A stretch of DNA of 64,000 nucleotides, taken from contig DASRSL010000135.1 in assembly GCA_035656495.1 (NCBI GenBank), positions 1 to 64,000 of the forward strand, written 5' to 3'. The translations under genes were made by a program, and so were the position numbers. This DNA is from Roseiarcus sp035656495 (GTDB lineage Bacteria; Pseudomonadota; Alphaproteobacteria; Rhizobiales; Beijerinckiaceae). Under the pieces are notes generated by a model, which ran no database searches, was not told the origin of the DNA, and worked only from the letters and a program-made list of their open reading frames with translations. Below are positions 42,223 through 52,503 of this stretch, piece by piece; positions within the stretch are counted from its first letter, which is position 1, and each line of letters starts with the position of its first letter.

Positions 42223-44058
42223 CTACCCCATCGCCTCGAGCTCGCCGATCATCCGCTCGATCACCGAAAGCCCGATGCTCCAGAACGCCGGGTCGCGCGC
42301 GTCGAGGCCGAACGGCTTCAGGAGCTCGGCGTAGGACTTCGAGCCGCCGGCGGACAGCATCGCAAGGTACCGCTCGGCGAAGCCTTCGCGCGCGTTCTCG
42401 TAGACGCCGTAGAGCGAATTGACCAGGCAGTCGCCGAACGCATAGGCGTAGACATAGAAGGGCGAATGGACGAAGTGGCCGATATAGGCCCAATAGGTTT
42501 CGTAGCCCGGCTTCAGCTCGATCGCGGGCCCGAGGCTCTCGGCCTGCACGCTCATCCAGAGCTCGCTGACGCGCTCCGCCGTCAATTCGCCCTTCCGGCG
42601 CTCGAGATGGAGGAGCCGCTCGAACTTGTAGAAGGCGATCTGGCGCACGACGGTGTTGAGCATGTCCTCGACCTTGGCCGCCAGCATCGACTTGCGCCCG
42701 GCCGGATCGGCGACGGCGGCGAGCATCGAGCGGAAGGTCAGCATTTCGCCGAACACCGACGCCGTCTCCGCCAGAGTCAGGGGCGTCGGCGCCATCAGCG
42801 CGCCGTTGACGGAGGCGAGCACCTGATGGACGCCGTGGCCGAGCTCGTGCGCGAGCGTCGTGACATCACGCGGCTTGCCGAGGTAGTTGACCAGCACGTA
42901 AGGGTGCGCCGACGGGGTGGTCGGATGGGCGAAGGCGCCCGGCGCCTTGCCGGGCCTGACCGGCGCGTCGATCCAGCCCTCGTCGAAGAAGCGGCGGGCG
43001 ATGTCGGCCATGCGCGGCGAAAAGCCCGCGTAGGCGTCGAGCACCGTGTCGCGCGCGGTCTCCCACTTGTAGAGGCGCTGCGGCGCGTCGGGCAGCGGCG
43101 CATTGCGGTCCCAGTGGGCGAGACGCTCCTTGCCGAACCAGCGCGCTTTCAGCGCGTAATAGCGATGCGACAGGCGGGGATAGGCGTCGGTGACGGCGGA
43201 GACCAGCGCCTCGACGACCTCGCGCTCGACGCGGTTGGCGAGATGGCGCGAGTCGGCGACGTCGCCGAACTTGCGCCATCTGTCGGAGATCTCCTTGTCC
43301 TTGGCGAGTGTGTTGGCGATCAGGGAGAACAGCCGCAGGTTGGCGCCGAGCGTCGCCGCGAGCGCGTTGGCGGCAATTTCCCGCTTCCGTTCGTCCGGGT
43401 CCTGAAGCTGGCCGAGCAATGGCTCGAGCGTCAGGCTCTCGCCCTCGAAATCGAAACGCAGAGAGGACACGGTGTCGTCGAAGAGACGGTTCCACGCGGC
43501 GGCGCCTGAGACCGATTTCTCCAGGAACAGCTGCTCGATGTCGTCGGCGAGCTGGTGCGGCTTCTCCTTGCGGATGTCCTCGAGCCACGGACGATAGCGG
43601 GCGAGCGCCGGAACGGCCATCGCGGCTTCGAGCCTCCCGTTGTCGATCCGGTTGAGCTCGAGCTCGAAGAACAGGAGGTCGCCGGTGAGCGCCGTCACCC
43701 GCTCGTTCGTATCGCCGTAGAATTTCGCCCTCGCCGGCTCGCTCGTGTCCGAGGCGTAGAGCAGCGACGCGTAGGACATGACCCGGCCGATCAGATCCTG
43801 CAGAACCTCGTAGCTCCGCACCGCCTCGGCGAGGCGCTCTCCGCCGTTCGCCGTCTCGGCGCCCGCCTCGAGCTTGCCGCGCCAGGTCTCGGAGAACTGC
43901 TTGGCCTCTTTTTGCGCGCGTTCGAGATCGGTGGCGAAGCGCGGAGAGTCCATGCTCTCGTAGAGGTCCTCGAGCCGCCATTGCGGCAACGCGCCGAGTT
44001 CGGATGACGCAAGGGACGACGCCCGAGCCGCACGGGGGGAATCAATAAGCGCTGTCAT
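42223..44058 (-). CDS. pepF: M3 family oligoendopeptidase
   Basis: 611 residues from the ATG at 44058; an ATG at 44076 would add six residues, and neither has a strong ribosome binding site. It is a zinc metallopeptidase with HExxH in TLAHELGHGVHQVLASVNGA and the distal Glu in PLTLAETASVFGEML. The N-terminal half (WRLEDLYESMDSPRFATDLE) and the end (YAFGDCLVNSLYGVYENARE) are typical. It cleaves oligopeptides in the cytoplasm. A partial copy of its 3' region occurs at 41461-41500. Confidence 0.93.
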   Translation of the reverse strand: MTALIDSPRAARASSLASSELGALPQWRLEDLYESMDSPRFATDLERAQKEAKQFSETWRGKLEAGAETANGGERLAEAVRSYEVLQDLIGRVMSYASLLYASDTSEPARAKFYGDTNERVTALTGDLLFFELELNRIDNGRLEAAMAVPALARYRPWLEDIRKEKPHQLADDIEQLFLEKSVSGAAAWNRLFDDTVSSLRFDFEGESLTLEPLLGQLQDPDERKREIAANALAATLGANLRLFSLIANTLAKDKEISDRWRKFGDVADSRHLANRVEREVVEALVSAVTDAYPRLSHRYYALKARWFGKERLAHWDRNAPLPDAPQRLYKWETARDTVLDAYAGFSPRMADIARRFFDEGWIDAPVRPGKAPGAFAHPTTPSAHPYVLVNYLGKPRDVTTLAHELGHGVHQVLASVNGALMAPTPLTLAETASVFGEMLTFRSMLAAVADPAGRKSMLAAKVEDMLNTVVRQIAFYKFERLLHLERRKGELTAERVSELWMSVQAESLGPAIELKPGYETYWAYIGHFVHSPFYVYAYAFGDCLVNSLYGVYENAREGFAERYLAMLSAGGSKSYAELLKPFGLDARDPAFWSIGLSVIERMIGELEAMG

Positions 44059-44229
44059 TATCGGAATCCCGTTCATCGCTAGGTAAGGCTGGGCCAACAT
44101 TTGCGCGGCCGACAAACGTTCCTGGTCAGGCGGCGCGTCAACGCGGGACGTCATTAACACAGCATTTACCCTGATGTCAGACTGTCGGGCCGACGCACGG
44201 CCTGACCGCGCCGCGCCCGCAGGATAACA

Positions 44230-45714
<1,485 letters not shown>

Positions 45715-45823
45715 GCAAGACGGGATCGCCGCGTAGAATAGGCGCGGCTTTACTTTCCGTGATTCCTTAATACTCTACTAAAATCGCGAACCTCTCATCG
45801 TGTAGCGCGGCGGGGACCGAAAG

Positions 45824-47944
45824 ATGAACGTTGACGGTCGCAAGCAGCGTGGCGCGCTCCTCTCAATCTGCGCTCTGTTCGCCGGGCGCGCCGCGATCGG
45901 CGCCGGCCTCGCGGCCGAGGTCCCGTCGATCGAGGCGGCGCGTGAGCGCGCGAGGCCGCCTTTTGCGGTTGCGGTCGAGACGCCGCCGTCCATCGCCGCC
46001 GTCCAAGGCGGTCCGCTGCTTGACTCCCTCGACCGTCCGCGGGCAGCCCTCGGCCCGTCCGACCTCGGCCCGTTCGCCAGGCTCGCGTCGCCCGACGCCT
46101 TTTTCCCGGGCGTCTCCGCGGACATCATCGCCGCCGGCGCCGGTGAGGCTGGGAGTGTGGCTTCGAAAGACGGCGTGAGCTCCGCGGCGATCGCCGCCAG
46201 CGGCCCGGCTGAAGTTTTGCCGGGCGAAGCGGCGCGCGAGCGCGCGAGGCCGCCTTTTGCGGTTGCGGTCGAGACCCCGCCGTCCATCGGCGCCGTCCAA
46301 GGCGGCCCGCTGCTTGACGCCTTCGACCGGCCTCGGCCGGCGCTCGGCCCGCCCGAGCCCGGTGCGTTCGCCCGGCTTGCGCAGCCCGACGCCATTTTCC
46401 GGGACGTCTTGGCGGACACCATCGCCGCCGGCGCCGCTGTGGCAGGAACCGCGACCGCCCCGCCGCCAGGATCCTCCGAGGAGACGACAGACGACGCGAG
46501 CCCCGAACCATTCCCGACGCGAGGCGCCAGTCCTGCCCCTGCCCCGGTCCCGACGGCGATCGCGGCGGCGGTCGCTCGCCTCATTGTCGGCAACTCAGCC
46601 AATCCGCTTGGCGACGGCGACTGGCGCGCCACCCGGGCAGCGATCGGCGCTTTCTACGCAGGGCGCGGATTCGAGCCGGTCTTTGTCGATGCAGGCGGCC
46701 TGACCAGCGCGGGGCGCGCCGCGCTCGTCCAACTCGGGCGCGCAGCCGAGGACGGCCTCGACCTCTCAGCCGTCAAGGTTCCCAAACGGGTCGCGGCCGG
46801 ACTCGAGCCGGACGCGCTTGCGGACGCCGAGATGACGATCGCCGCCGCAGTCGTCGCCTACGCTGAACAAGCGAGCGGGTCCCGGATCGCGCCCGCGCGC
46901 CTCTCGCCCCTGATCGGCGACGCTCCGAACATCGCCGACCCGGCCGTCGCGCTCGCCGAAACCGCCGCGGCGGCGGACCCCGGCGCGCGACTGGCCGCAT
47001 TCAATCCGCCGCAGAAGGGGTACCGTGAGCTTCGCGAGGAGCTGAAGCGCCTCATGAGCCGGACGATGCATCCGCGTCGGGCGGCCGCCCTCGGCCTCGG
47101 CGACGACCTCGCGGATTCCGGGCTGGCCGATGGCGACGCTGTGCTCGCCCAGGATCCGACGTTCTTCGGCCCGCCCCGATCCGGGAAGGGCTCGCGCCGC
47201 GGCCGAGCCTATGCCGCCTCCGCCGACCGTGCGGCTCGAGCCGCTGCGAGCCGGCTCCGCGCCGCAATCCTCGCCAACATGGAGATGTGGCGCTGGGAGC
47301 CGCGCGACATGGGCGCGCGCCGGATCGAGGTCAACATTCCCGACTTTTCGGTCGAGGTCTTCGAGGGCGACACGCTGATCCACAGCGCGCGAGTCGTCGT
47401 CGGCAAGCCCCAGACGCCGACCCCGGTCTTCTCCAACGTGGTGCGCTACGTGCTGATCAACCCGTCGTGGCGGGTGCCCGATTCGATCGTCAGGAAGGAG
47501 ATCTTGCCGAGGCTCGGCCACTTCGAGCACCTCGGCTATGAGGTCAAGACGAGCGGCGGACGTCTCGTCGTGATCCAGCCGCCGGGCGACGACAACGCGC
47601 TCGGGCGGCTCGCCTTCATGTTCCCGAACGACCACTCGGTCTACCTGCACGACACGCCGGCGCGCGAACTGTTCTCGGAAGACATGCGCGCCCTGAGCCA
47701 CGGCTGCGTGCGCGTCGAAGACGCGATGCAGCTCGCGGAGCTCGTGCTCGGTTGGCCGGAAAGTCGGATCGATGCGGCGATTGGCGGACGCGAGCGAGCG
47801 GTCTTCCTGCCCCAGCCCCTGCCGATTCACATCGAATATTTCACCGATTTCGTCGACGAGGACGGAATCCTGCAACAGAGGCCTGACGTGTACGGCCTGA
47901 CGCAAAGGGTGGCAAGCACATTGTCGGCGAAAAGTCAAGATTGA
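45824..47944 (+). CDS. L,D-transpeptidase (YkuD domain) with internal N-terminal duplication
   Basis: 706 residues. Residues 38-105 and 136-203 are near copies of each other (shared ARERARPPFAVAVETPPSI and VQGGPLLD), an offset of 98 codons. From about 260 comes a peptidoglycan-binding-like helical part (GDWRATRAAIGAFYAGRGFE). From about 500 comes the YkuD domain with INPSWRVPDSIVRKEILPRL and the catalytic SHGCVRVEDA, Cys 628. It makes 3-3 crosslinks or attaches proteins to peptidoglycan. An N-terminal hydrophobic stretch (LLSICALFAGRAAIG) may be a signal or anchor. The general type is that of YcbB-like enzymes. Confidence 0.9.
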   Translation: MNVDGRKQRGALLSICALFAGRAAIGAGLAAEVPSIEAARERARPPFAVAVETPPSIAAVQGGPLLDSLDRPRAALGPSDLGPFARLASPDAFFPGVSADIIAAGAGEAGSVASKDGVSSAAIAASGPAEVLPGEAARERARPPFAVAVETPPSIGAVQGGPLLDAFDRPRPALGPPEPGAFARLAQPDAIFRDVLADTIAAGAAVAGTATAPPPGSSEETTDDASPEPFPTRGASPAPAPVPTAIAAAVARLIVGNSANPLGDGDWRATRAAIGAFYAGRGFEPVFVDAGGLTSAGRAALVQLGRAAEDGLDLSAVKVPKRVAAGLEPDALADAEMTIAAAVVAYAEQASGSRIAPARLSPLIGDAPNIADPAVALAETAAAADPGARLAAFNPPQKGYRELREELKRLMSRTMHPRRAAALGLGDDLADSGLADGDAVLAQDPTFFGPPRSGKGSRRGRAYAASADRAARAAASRLRAAILANMEMWRWEPRDMGARRIEVNIPDFSVEVFEGDTLIHSARVVVGKPQTPTPVFSNVVRYVLINPSWRVPDSIVRKEILPRLGHFEHLGYEVKTSGGRLVVIQPPGDDNALGRLAFMFPNDHSVYLHDTPARELFSEDMRALSHGCVRVEDAMQLAELVLGWPESRIDAAIGGRERAVFLPQPLPIHIEYFTDFVDEDGILQQRPDVYGLTQRVASTLSAKSQD

Positions 47945-48192
47945 ACCGAGCAAGCGATGGGTCTATACGCGGACTCGTTCGATTTAACCCTTGCTGTAGC
48001 ATCGGGGTCACTGGAAGGGCGCCTTGTCGACCCAATCGCGCGCAGACGCGCAATGGGGAAGGCGCAAAGAGGCCGGTTGGGACGGCCGGTCGGGAAACGG
48101 TGCTTGCGCGGACGCATTTGTCCGAGGTCACGGCGAATCCGGGAGGACGCGCCGCAGTTCGGAAGGATGATTGGTTGGCGGGGTTGTTTGTG

Positions 48193-49920
48193 ATGAATTT
48201 GGCCCGATGCGGCAGGGCCGCGTCGCGGGCGGCGACGGCGACGGTCCTGCTCGCCGCTTGGCTCGCGCCGAACTCGACCGAATCCGCCGTCGCCAACGGC
48301 GACACGCGCACCGTCGTCTTCTCCAACCAGCACACCGGCGAGGAGGGCTCGTTCACCTATATGGTCAACGGGATCTACGACCAGGCGGTGCTCGACAAGC
48401 TCAACTGGTTCATGCGGGACTGGCGGATCAACGAGCCGACCAGGATGGACCCGCACCTGTTCGACATCGTCTGGGAGGTCTATCGCGAGTCGGGCTCCAG
48501 GGAGCCGATCGACGTCCTTTCTGGCTACCGGTCGCCCCAGACGAACGCGATGCTGCGACGGCGATCGCGACAAGTCGCCGAGCATTCGCAGCACATGGAA
48601 GGCCGCGCCATCGACGCGCATTTCGAGGACGTCGGTCCGGATCGCATCCGCGACATCGCGATGCGGATGCAGGAAGGCGGCGTCGGCTTCTACCCAACCG
48701 GCGTGACGTGGGTGCATATCGATTCGGGCTCGGTGCGATACTGGCCGCGGATGAGCCGCGCTGCGCTGACGCGCGTGTTTCCTGACGGCAAGACGGTCTT
48801 CATTCCGTCCGACGGTCAGCCGATGCCCGGCTACGAACTGGCGAAGGCGGAGATCGAGACGCGCGGCGGCGAGATCCAGACGGCGAGCAGCGGCGGCGGC
48901 CTCTTCGGCTGGCTGTTCGGCGGCCGCGGCGGCGGCGCCGACGACGCCGAGGAGAGGGGCGGGCAGGAGGCGGTCGTGACAGCCGTAGGGGGGCGCGGCG
49001 GCGGCCGATCCGGCGGCGGCGGCGTCCAGGTCGCCGACGCCGGCTCGGCGGCGATCGCACAAGCCGAACCCAGCCCGCCGAGCGCGCCGCCGCCGAAGCC
49101 TACGCCCAAGCCGGCGCCCGCGCCGAAGCAAACAGTCGCGCCAGCGCCTCAGCCCGAGGTGGTTGCGGCGCTGGAGCAGCCGAGCCTCGAGAGCGAGGCG
49201 GCTTCGGAAACGCCGGGGAACGCGGACGGTCCGGGCGCCGATCTGTCGCGCGCGCCCCTGCCGCCCCGGCGCCCGAGCGATCGCGAACTGCTGCTCGCCT
49301 CGATCACGAACCTTCCCATGCCGCCGATCCGGCCGGCCAACCTCGTCGTTGCGGAGGGACCGGATCCGGTCGGCGCCGTGAGCCCGGCGCCGCCGGTCCG
49401 GCCGGCCAGTCTCCTCGTCGCGGATGGGCCGGATCCGGCCGGCACCGCGAGCCCGCTGCCGCCGGTCCGGCCCGCCGCGCTCGCGGCTGCGCCGGAATCG
49501 ACCGCTTCGATGGCGCCGACGCCGCCCGCGCGTCCGGCCAGTTTCGCGGTCCCCGCCTATTCGGCCCGCCTTGGCGCGAAGGCGCCGCCAGCGGCGTCCG
49601 GCGGCGAACCTGATCAGCTGCCGAAAGTCATCACTGCAGGGTTAGGCGCGCCGCCGAGCCGTGCGCTCGCCCTCGCGGAGCTTCCGCCTGCGCCGAAAGA
49701 GGATCGCGAGGTTTTGCTGAAGCGCGCCGCCGAACTTTCGGCGCCGCTGGCGCCGATGCCGGTCCCGGCCGCCGACCCGGCGCCGCAAGCCAAACCCGCC
49801 GCCGCGGCCAGCCGCCGGCGCACGTGGCTCGCGAGACTGTGGAACGCCGTGTCGTTCGGCTCGCTCTGGTCCACGCCCTCCCCGCAGGACGCCGCGGAGC
49901 TGCGCGGCACGCAGCAGTAG
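48193..49920 (+). CDS. DUF882/M15-type peptidase-like protein with long Pro/Ala-rich tail
   Basis: 575 residues from the ATG at 48193. The frame is open further upstream without family resemblance. A signal-like segment (TATVLLAAWLAPN) precedes the DUF882 domain (about 40-205). This has zinc-ligand motifs HSQHMEGRAIDAHF and WVHIDSGSVRYWPR, and DVLSGYRSPQTNAMLRRRSR, as in YcbK-like peptidoglycan hydrolases. The remaining ~370 residues are low-complexity, Pro/Ala/Gly-rich with repeated P-P-x-R-P-A units, likely a cell-wall spanning tail. It lies 248 bases behind the L,D-transpeptidase, so both probably act on the cell wall. Confidence 0.85.
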   Translation: MNLARCGRAASRAATATVLLAAWLAPNSTESAVANGDTRTVVFSNQHTGEEGSFTYMVNGIYDQAVLDKLNWFMRDWRINEPTRMDPHLFDIVWEVYRESGSREPIDVLSGYRSPQTNAMLRRRSRQVAEHSQHMEGRAIDAHFEDVGPDRIRDIAMRMQEGGVGFYPTGVTWVHIDSGSVRYWPRMSRAALTRVFPDGKTVFIPSDGQPMPGYELAKAEIETRGGEIQTASSGGGLFGWLFGGRGGGADDAEERGGQEAVVTAVGGRGGGRSGGGGVQVADAGSAAIAQAEPSPPSAPPPKPTPKPAPAPKQTVAPAPQPEVVAALEQPSLESEAASETPGNADGPGADLSRAPLPPRRPSDRELLLASITNLPMPPIRPANLVVAEGPDPVGAVSPAPPVRPASLLVADGPDPAGTASPLPPVRPAALAAAPESTASMAPTPPARPASFAVPAYSARLGAKAPPAASGGEPDQLPKVITAGLGAPPSRALALAELPPAPKEDREVLLKRAAELSAPLAPMPVPAADPAPQAKPAAAASRRRTWLARLWNAVSFGSLWSTPSPQDAAELRGTQQ

Positions 49921-49925
49921 AGCCT

Positions 49926-50306
49926 TCAGTCCTTGTGGATCGCCCAGGGGCCCGGACCGGCGGCGGCGAGATAGAGGAAAACGAAGCAGTACATCACCGC
50001 CAGCTCGCCCATGTTGATCACCGGAAAGAAGCTCTTCGGGGCATGGGCCATGAAATAGGCAACGGCCATGTAGCCCGACAGCACGAAGGCGACCGGACGG
50101 GTGAACAGGCCGAGCGTGATGAGGATGCCGCCGACCAGCTCCATGGCGCCGGTGAAATAGAGCATCGCCCCAGCCTCCTGCATCGGCAGATGCGGAAAGC
50201 CGAGCAGCTTGCCGGTGCCATGTTCGAGGAACAGCAGTCCGGTCATGATGCGCAGCACGGACAGCAGCGGCGCCGCCCATGACCGGGGCAGGATGGTCAA
50301 GCTCAT
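49926..50306 (-). CDS. DoxX family membrane protein (first paralogue)
   Basis: 126 residues with four hydrophobic segments. DoxX landmarks are VLRIMTGLLFLEHGTGKLLG, TRPVAFVLSGYMAVAYFMAH and NMGELAVMYCFVFLYLAAAG. It is a close paralogue of the gene at 54795. Family members are small inner-membrane proteins linked to thiosulfate/quinone redox and oxidative stress. The upstream side is occupied by repeat copy B. Confidence 0.9.
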   Translation of the reverse strand: MSLTILPRSWAAPLLSVLRIMTGLLFLEHGTGKLLGFPHLPMQEAGAMLYFTGAMELVGGILITLGLFTRPVAFVLSGYMAVAYFMAHAPKSFFPVINMGELAVMYCFVFLYLAAAGPGPWAIHKD

Positions 50307-50439
50307 GTCACGCCTCCTCGAGTGCGCTTCGGCAAGATTCGCCGGCTCATCGCCGTCTCAACGCATTCCGAGGACATTCGTTTCCATGACCCTGGCGCAG
50401 CGACTCCGATCCTGCCCGATCGCGGAACGGTCGAGCTCG

Positions 50440-50666
50440 CCCCGGCGGGCGGCCCGATTCCCTGCGGCAGGGAAAAAAGCAGCGAAACTTCTTGAATTTC
50501 GGCCGATTCGGGTGGAAGGGACGCCGAAAGACCAACGATTCGAGGCGGTTTCGGAAAAATTCCCTACGCGCCCGAACAGGGGCATTTTCCAGGCCATCAG
50601 GGAACTGAACTTCCCTATTCGACCGACTGCAGGGATAACTCCCGCCTTGATGCGCCGCCGGTTCGA
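50440..50666 (-). repeat. dispersed repeat rich in AGGGAA/TTCCCTG words (copy B)
   Basis: The reverse complement of 24086-24310, with blocks in the same order: CCCTGCGGCAGGGAA, GGCCGATTCGGG, TTCCCTACGCG, CATCAGGGAA and TTGATGCGCCGCCGGTTCGA at the outer end. It separates doxX from a possible operator at 50727. No coding frame is apparent. Confidence 0.7.
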
Positions 50667-50726
50667 CGCTTTCCGCGCGAGCGTCCGGCCCAAAAGATCG
50701 GATGAATCAAGAGCGTGAAACGAAAC

Positions 50727-50750
50727 AAATCAACGTCGATTTGTTGATTT
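50727..50750. promoter_or_regulatory. inverted repeat, possible operator
   Basis: AAATCAAC (50727-50734) and GTTGATTT (50743-50750) form a perfect eight-base inverted repeat with an eight-base AT-rich spacer. It lies about 420 bases upstream of doxX, on the far side of the dispersed repeat, and downstream of the ArsR-rhodanese gene. The regulator is unknown. Confidence 0.35.
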
Positions 50751-50868
50751 GGACCTCGCCCTCCGGCATGGCTCCATCACCGGGCGCATAAGGTCGACTG
50801 TAGCGACTCCAGCGCTCCGATCGTTCCCGATCGCGGGAACCGTCGGAGTTTATCGCATGAGCGGTCGG

Positions 50869-51549
50869 CTACGTGCACAAGGCGGCGCCGCTCTCCGTCG
50901 GCAGGCCGGCGGCGCGCCACTCGGGAAACCCGTCCTCAAGCCGCCGGGCGTGGAATCCATGGGCGCGCAAGATCGACACCGCCTCAATCGCGAACACGCA
51001 GTACGGCCCTCGGCAATAGGCGACGATCTCCTGATCTCTGGGCAATTCGGCGAGGCGGCGCCCGAGGGCGGCGAGAGGAACGCTCACGGCGCCCGGCAGG
51101 TGGCCGAGGCCGAACTCGTCCTCCGGCCGTACGTCGAGCACGATCGCCAGCCCGTCCCGGAGCCGCTGAATGAGGTCCTCCCGCGACACCGGCTCCAATT
51201 CGTCCCGGGCGCGGAAGTAGGTCGACAACACCTGCTGAACTTCCGCGGTATTGCGTTCGCCGACGCGTCCGAGCGCGCGCAGGAGCGGAACCACATCCTC
51301 GGCGCCGGCGAGGCCGTAAAGCACCCATTTCCCCTCGCGTCGGCCGTCCGCCAGCCTCGCGCGCCGCAGGATCTGGAGATGACGGGAGGTGTTGGCGAAA
51401 CTGAGCCTGGTTCGGTCCGAGAGGTCTTCGACGCTCCGCTCCCCCTGCCCCAAATGCTCCAGCAATTCCAGGCGGTGTGCGTGCCCGAGCGCCTGCGCGA
51501 TCTCGGCGAGGCGCGCGAAAATCGCCTGCTTGGGACTTCCGCTTGACAC
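50869..51549 (-). CDS. ArsR-type regulator fused to a rhodanese domain
   Basis: 226 residues from the GTG at 51549, preceded by AGAGGA; a TTG at 51567 is a poorer alternative inside the operator. Residues 10-100 form an ArsR winged helix (IAQALGHAHRLELLEHLGQG; SFANTSRHLQILRRARLADG). Residues ~125-220 are a rhodanese with the active loop AYCRGPYC and EDGFPEWRAAGLP. The ArsR half contains no cysteine, so any persulfide or thiol sensing would have to use the rhodanese cysteines (inference). It is divergent from the metallo-hydrolase gene, the expected sulfur-stress target. Confidence 0.9.
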   Translation of the reverse strand: MSSGSPKQAIFARLAEIAQALGHAHRLELLEHLGQGERSVEDLSDRTRLSFANTSRHLQILRRARLADGRREGKWVLYGLAGAEDVVPLLRALGRVGERNTAEVQQVLSTYFRARDELEPVSREDLIQRLRDGLAIVLDVRPEDEFGLGHLPGAVSVPLAALGRRLAELPRDQEIVAYCRGPYCVFAIEAVSILRAHGFHARRLEDGFPEWRAAGLPTESGAALCT

Positions 51550-51564
51550 GCAAATCCTCTCGCG

Positions 51565-51588
51565 CAATCATTCAACAAAGTGATTGAA
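51565..51588. promoter_or_regulatory. probable ArsR operator between divergent genes
   Basis: CAATCA (51565-51570) and TGATTG (51581-51586) form an inverted repeat with nested TTCAA/TTGAA (51571-51575, 51584-51588), the size and AT-rich style of ArsR-family sites. It sits just upstream of the GTG at 51549 and 43 bases before the hydrolase ATG, so one site could control both directions. Confidence 0.6.
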
Positions 51589-51630
51589 CATTGTCGGGCG
51601 GCCGCCGTCAAGCCATAGAGGAGGAATCCG

Positions 51631-52365
51631 ATGATCGTCCGCCAGTTTCTGCATCGCGACCCCGTTGCGATCTCCTATTTGCTCGGCTGCGTCGGCAAGG
51701 GGGTTGGCGCAGTCGTCGACCCGCTATTTCCGATCGAGCCCTATTTCCAGGCCGCTGAAGCCGAGCGGACGCCGATTCGCATCGTCGTCGACACCCATCT
51801 GCACGCCGATCACGTTTCCGCCGGCCGGGCGCTGGCCGAGGCCGCCGGCGCATCTTACGTCCTGCATGAAAGCGCCGAGACCGGCTTCGCCTTCGAGCGC
51901 ACGCGGGACGGCGAGGCGCTCGAACTCGGCAATGTCACATTTTCCTTCCTGCACACTCCCGGGCACACGCCAGAGCACCTGAGCTTGCTGGTGACGGACC
52001 GAACGCGCGCGCCGGAGCCCTGGATGCTCGTCTCCGGCCACACGCTGATGGTGGGCGACGTCGGACGGACCGAGCTCGCCAGCGATGCGGCGCAAGGAGC
52101 GAAAACCCTGTTCGCCTCGCTCGCGCGATTGCGGACGCTGCCCGACCACATCGAAGTCCTGCCGGGCGCATACGCGGGCTCGGTATGCGGACGCGGGCTC
52201 AGCGGCAATCCGCGCTCGACGATCGGTTTCGAACGGCGGTTCAACGGGGCGTTCCGTGTCGAGGACGAAGAAGAGTTCGTGGCCCTCATGCTGAAAGAAA
52301 TTCCGCCCCCGCCGCCGCGCGCGGCGGAGATCCGAGCGGCCAATGCGGGCTTCGCGGGAGCGTAG
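51631..52365 (+). CDS. MBL-fold metallo-hydrolase, persulfide dioxygenase-like
   Basis: 244 residues with AGAGGAGG before the ATG. The metal motif is THLHADHVSAG, then HTPGHTPEHLS and GHTLMVGDVGRTEL, the pattern of ETHE1/Blh-type sulfur dioxygenases. The stretch PGAYAGSVCGRGLSGNPRST matches the C-terminal part of the catalytic domain in bacterial dioxygenase-rhodanese fusions, but the rhodanese domain is absent here. The rhodanese is instead fused to the divergent regulator. Likely function is oxidation of glutathione or protein persulfide to sulfite. Confidence 0.9.
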   Translation: MIVRQFLHRDPVAISYLLGCVGKGVGAVVDPLFPIEPYFQAAEAERTPIRIVVDTHLHADHVSAGRALAEAAGASYVLHESAETGFAFERTRDGEALELGNVTFSFLHTPGHTPEHLSLLVTDRTRAPEPWMLVSGHTLMVGDVGRTELASDAAQGAKTLFASLARLRTLPDHIEVLPGAYAGSVCGRGLSGNPRSTIGFERRFNGAFRVEDEEEFVALMLKEIPPPPPRAAEIRAANAGFAGA

Positions 52366-52375
52366 ATTGCGGAGG

Positions 52376-52460
52376 GCCTCGAAGGTCGCGCCAGAGGATG
52401 CTTCCGGCGCCGCCCGCGTCCCCGGATCGTCCTTCGAGGCCCCTTCGGGGCGCCTCACCG
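52376..52460 (-). repeat. short intergenic repeat (partial copy of the 53829 element)
   Basis: The segment with CTCGAAGG, AGAGGATGC, GGATCGTCCTTCGAGGCCCC and TTCGGGGCGCCTCA aligns with the reverse complement of the inner part of 53829-53992. The outer inverted ends of that element are not seen here. It fills the gap between the metallo-hydrolase and MFS genes. Confidence 0.6.
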
Positions 52461-52503
52461 CCCTCGGTGCGGTTTCTCTCGGCGAACGTCGCGAGGAATA
52501 AAC

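Larger units (their letters stand above)
50307..50868. other. 562-base region between doxX and the ArsR-rhodanese gene
   Basis: It holds the dispersed repeat copy B (50440-50666) and an inverted repeat (50727-50750). The rest shows no gene. Confidence 0.6.

Noticed and set aside
45778..46632. Ala/Pro-rich minus frames opposite the L,D-transpeptidase
   Set aside because: Low-complexity shadows of the GC-rich coding strand.
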